This document shows positions 62,697 through 64,000 of a stretch of DNA of 64,000 nt, one piece after another. Made by a program: the position numbers and the translations under genes. The DNA is taken from positions 3,761,001 through 3,825,000 of the forward strand of contig NZ_BNED01000005.1 in NCBI RefSeq assembly GCF_016755875.1, in the 5' to 3' direction. The notes beneath the pieces are model-generated. The model searched no databases. It was not told the origin of the DNA and saw nothing but the letters and a program-made list of their open reading frames with translations. This DNA comes from Streptomyces spororaveus. GTDB lineage: Bacteria > Actinomycetota > Actinomycetes > Streptomycetales > Streptomycetaceae. Numbering within the stretch: the stretch's first letter is position 1; every line of letters begins with the position of its first letter.

Positions 62697-64000
62697 AGTC
62701 CGTACTCCTTCCAGCGGCGGTCCACCAGGGCAGCGGTGGCCGGATCGGACTCGACCATGTCGGGCCAGCCTCCGTCGCGGGTGTAGCCCTCCTCGGGCAG
62801 CTTCTTCGTCGCGTCGATGCCGGCCTTGCCGCCCCAGAACTGCTGGTACGAGGCGTGGTCCAGGTGGTCCACCGGCCCCTCCACGACGGTGAGGTCGCGG
62901 GAGTAGTCGGTGTTGCCCAGGGCCCGCCAGGAGACCTCGTGCAGGTCGTGGACGTCGCAGTCCTTGTCGACCACGATGATCAGCTTGGTCAGCGACATCA
63001 TGTGCGCGCCCCAGATGGCGTGCATGACCTTCTGGGCGTGCTTGGGGTACTTCTTGTCGATCGAGACGATCGCGCAGTTGTGGAAGCCGCCCGATTCCGG
63101 GAGGTGGTAGTCCACGATGTCCGGCACGATGATCTTGAGCAGGGGCAGGAAGAACCGCTCCGTCGCGCGGCCGAGGGGGCCGTCCTCGGTCGGCGGGCGG
63201 CCGACGACGATCGACTGGATGAGCGGACGCCTGCGCATCGTCACGCAGTCGATCTTCAGGGCCGGGAAGGGCTCCTGCGGGGTGTAGAAGCCGGTGTGGT
63301 CGCCGAAGGGGCCCTCGGGGAGCATCTCGCCGGGCTCCAGCCAGCCCTCGATCACGACCTCCGCGTTGGCCGGGACCTGGAGCGGGACCGTCTTGCAGTC
63401 GACCATCTCGATCCGCTTGCCCGCGACGAAGCCGGCGAAGAGGTACTCGTCGATGTCGCCCGGCAGCGGCGCGGTGGACGCGTACGTCACCGCGGGCGGG
63501 CAGCCGAAGGCGATCGCGACCGGCAGCCGCTCGCCCTTGGCCGCGGCGACGGCGTAGTGGTTGCGGCTGTCCTTGTGGATCTGCCAGTGCATGCCGATGG
63601 TGCGCTTGTCGTGGCGCTGGAGCCGGTAGAGGCCGAGGTTGCGCACGCCCGTCTCGGGGTGCTTGGTGTGGGTCAGGCCGAGGTTGAAGAAGTCGCCGCC
63701 GTCCTTGGGCCAGGTGAAGAGGGCCGGAAGCTGGTCGAGGTCGACGTCGTCGCCGGTGAGGACGACCTCCTGGACGGGCGCGGAGTCGCCCTTCACCTTC
63801 TTCGGCGGCACGTGGACCATCGAGCCGAGCTTGCCGAAGGCCTCGCGGACCCCGATGAAGCCCTGCGGGAGTTCCGGCTTGAGCAGGCCGCCGATCTTCT
63901 CGCTGATCTCGGCGTAGGACTTCAGGCCGAGGGCCTTCAGGAGGCGGCGGTCGGTGCCGAAGACGTTCATGGCCAGCGGCATCGCCGAGCCCTTGACGTT
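62693..64000 (-). CDS. UbiD family menaquinone decarboxylase, 5' end missing
   Basis: The frame is open to the window edge; 435 residues are visible and the family is ~480-490. UbiD-type decarboxylases use prenylated FMN from UbiX. Marks: RRLLKALGL, GMHWQIHKDSRNH, AIAFGCPPAVTYASTAPLP, DYLFAGFVAGKR area, EGWLEPGEMLPEGPFGDHTGFYTP, IVGRPPTEDGPLGRATERFFLP and GGWPDMVESD. It decarboxylates the naphthoate-type intermediate of the futalosine route. The catalytic E in GEMLPEGPFGDH is present. Confidence 0.93.
   Translation of the reverse strand, partial: NVKGSAMPLAMNVFGTDRRLLKALGLKSYAEISEKIGGLLKPELPQGFIGVREAFGKLGSMVHVPPKKVKGDSAPVQEVVLTGDDVDLDQLPALFTWPKDGGDFFNLGLTHTKHPETGVRNLGLYRLQRHDKRTIGMHWQIHKDSRNHYAVAAAKGERLPVAIAFGCPPAVTYASTAPLPGDIDEYLFAGFVAGKRIEMVDCKTVPLQVPANAEVVIEGWLEPGEMLPEGPFGDHTGFYTPQEPFPALKIDCVTMRRRPLIQSIVVGRPPTEDGPLGRATERFFLPLLKIIVPDIVDYHLPESGGFHNCAIVSIDKKYPKHAQKVMHAIWGAHMMSLTKLIIVVDKDCDVHDLHEVSWRALGNTDYSRDLTVVEGPVDHLDHASYQQFWGGKAGIDATKKLPEEGYTRDGGWPDMVESDPATAALVDRRWKEYGL

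Overview
The window reads as a chromosomal core segment of a Streptomyces or close relative. It has very high G+C, GTG/TTG starts with ATGA/GTGA stop-start overlaps, a complete 14-gene nuo operon, scattered genes of the futalosine menaquinone pathway, and the lipoproteins, HTH regulators, Ser/Thr kinase and DUF families typical of streptomycetes. I saw no rRNA, tRNA, CRISPR array, insertion sequence or prophage.

Layout. 1-5415: a + strand operon for an ABC importer of the sulfonate/nitrate/taurine type (binding protein cut by the window edge, permease, ATPase), followed by a fumarate-reductase/APS-reductase-like flavoprotein with a HEAT-repeat tail. 5529-6879: a secreted protein of unknown function and a Uma2-family protein. 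6946-22846 (-): nuoA-N, proton-pumping NADH:menaquinone oxidoreductase, behind a good Rex (NADH/NAD redox sensor) operator. 23685-26760: an NlpC/P60 cell-wall hydrolase and small secreted or lipoproteins. 26308-30746: a lipoprotein gene and a MacAB-like ABC exporter whose adaptor carries a peptidoglycan-binding domain. 30760-40862: geranylgeranyl-reductase-like enzyme, GNAT, glutaminase, MenG/UbiE, a DUF3152 protein with a metzincin-like zinc motif, a LuxR-type HTH protein, an amidohydrolase-like protein, MqnC, a membrane Ser/Thr kinase and MqnA. 41101-44795: cold shock protein with an attenuator-like leader, secreted lytic transglycosylase, DHFR-like protein, membrane protein. 44796-46413: about 1.6 kb without a convincing gene, holding a large inverted repeat. 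46414-52174: TAP-like hydrolase, acyl-CoA ligase, NmrA-like protein, DUF4190 protein. 52470-54957: a four-gene cassette resembling a type VII-secreted muramidase with two paralogous membrane proteins. 55052-64000: dicarboxylate symporter, small proteins, MqnE, Lrp regulator, UbiX-like prenyltransferase, rhomboid protease, a Uma2 remnant, MqnP and a UbiD-family decarboxylase cut by the window edge.

How it fits together. The main theme is the respiratory quinone economy. Complex I reduces menaquinone. MqnA, MqnC, MqnE, MqnP, the UbiX/UbiD pair, MenG and the geranylgeranyl reductase make and mature that menaquinone. The Rex operator ties complex I expression to NADH/NAD. A second theme is cell-envelope remodelling: NlpC/P60, transglycosylase, rhomboid, the adaptor with a PG-binding domain and the T7SS-like muramidase. 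Two of the wall hydrolases have upstream sites that look like Crp operators.

The strongest unexplained signal is the inverted repeat at about 44922-46179. Its arms are about 420 bp long. Hairpin stems inside the arms stay intact while loops differ, and the element includes a roughly 65-bp tandem array. I could run no alignment or folding program; identities and structures were read by eye.
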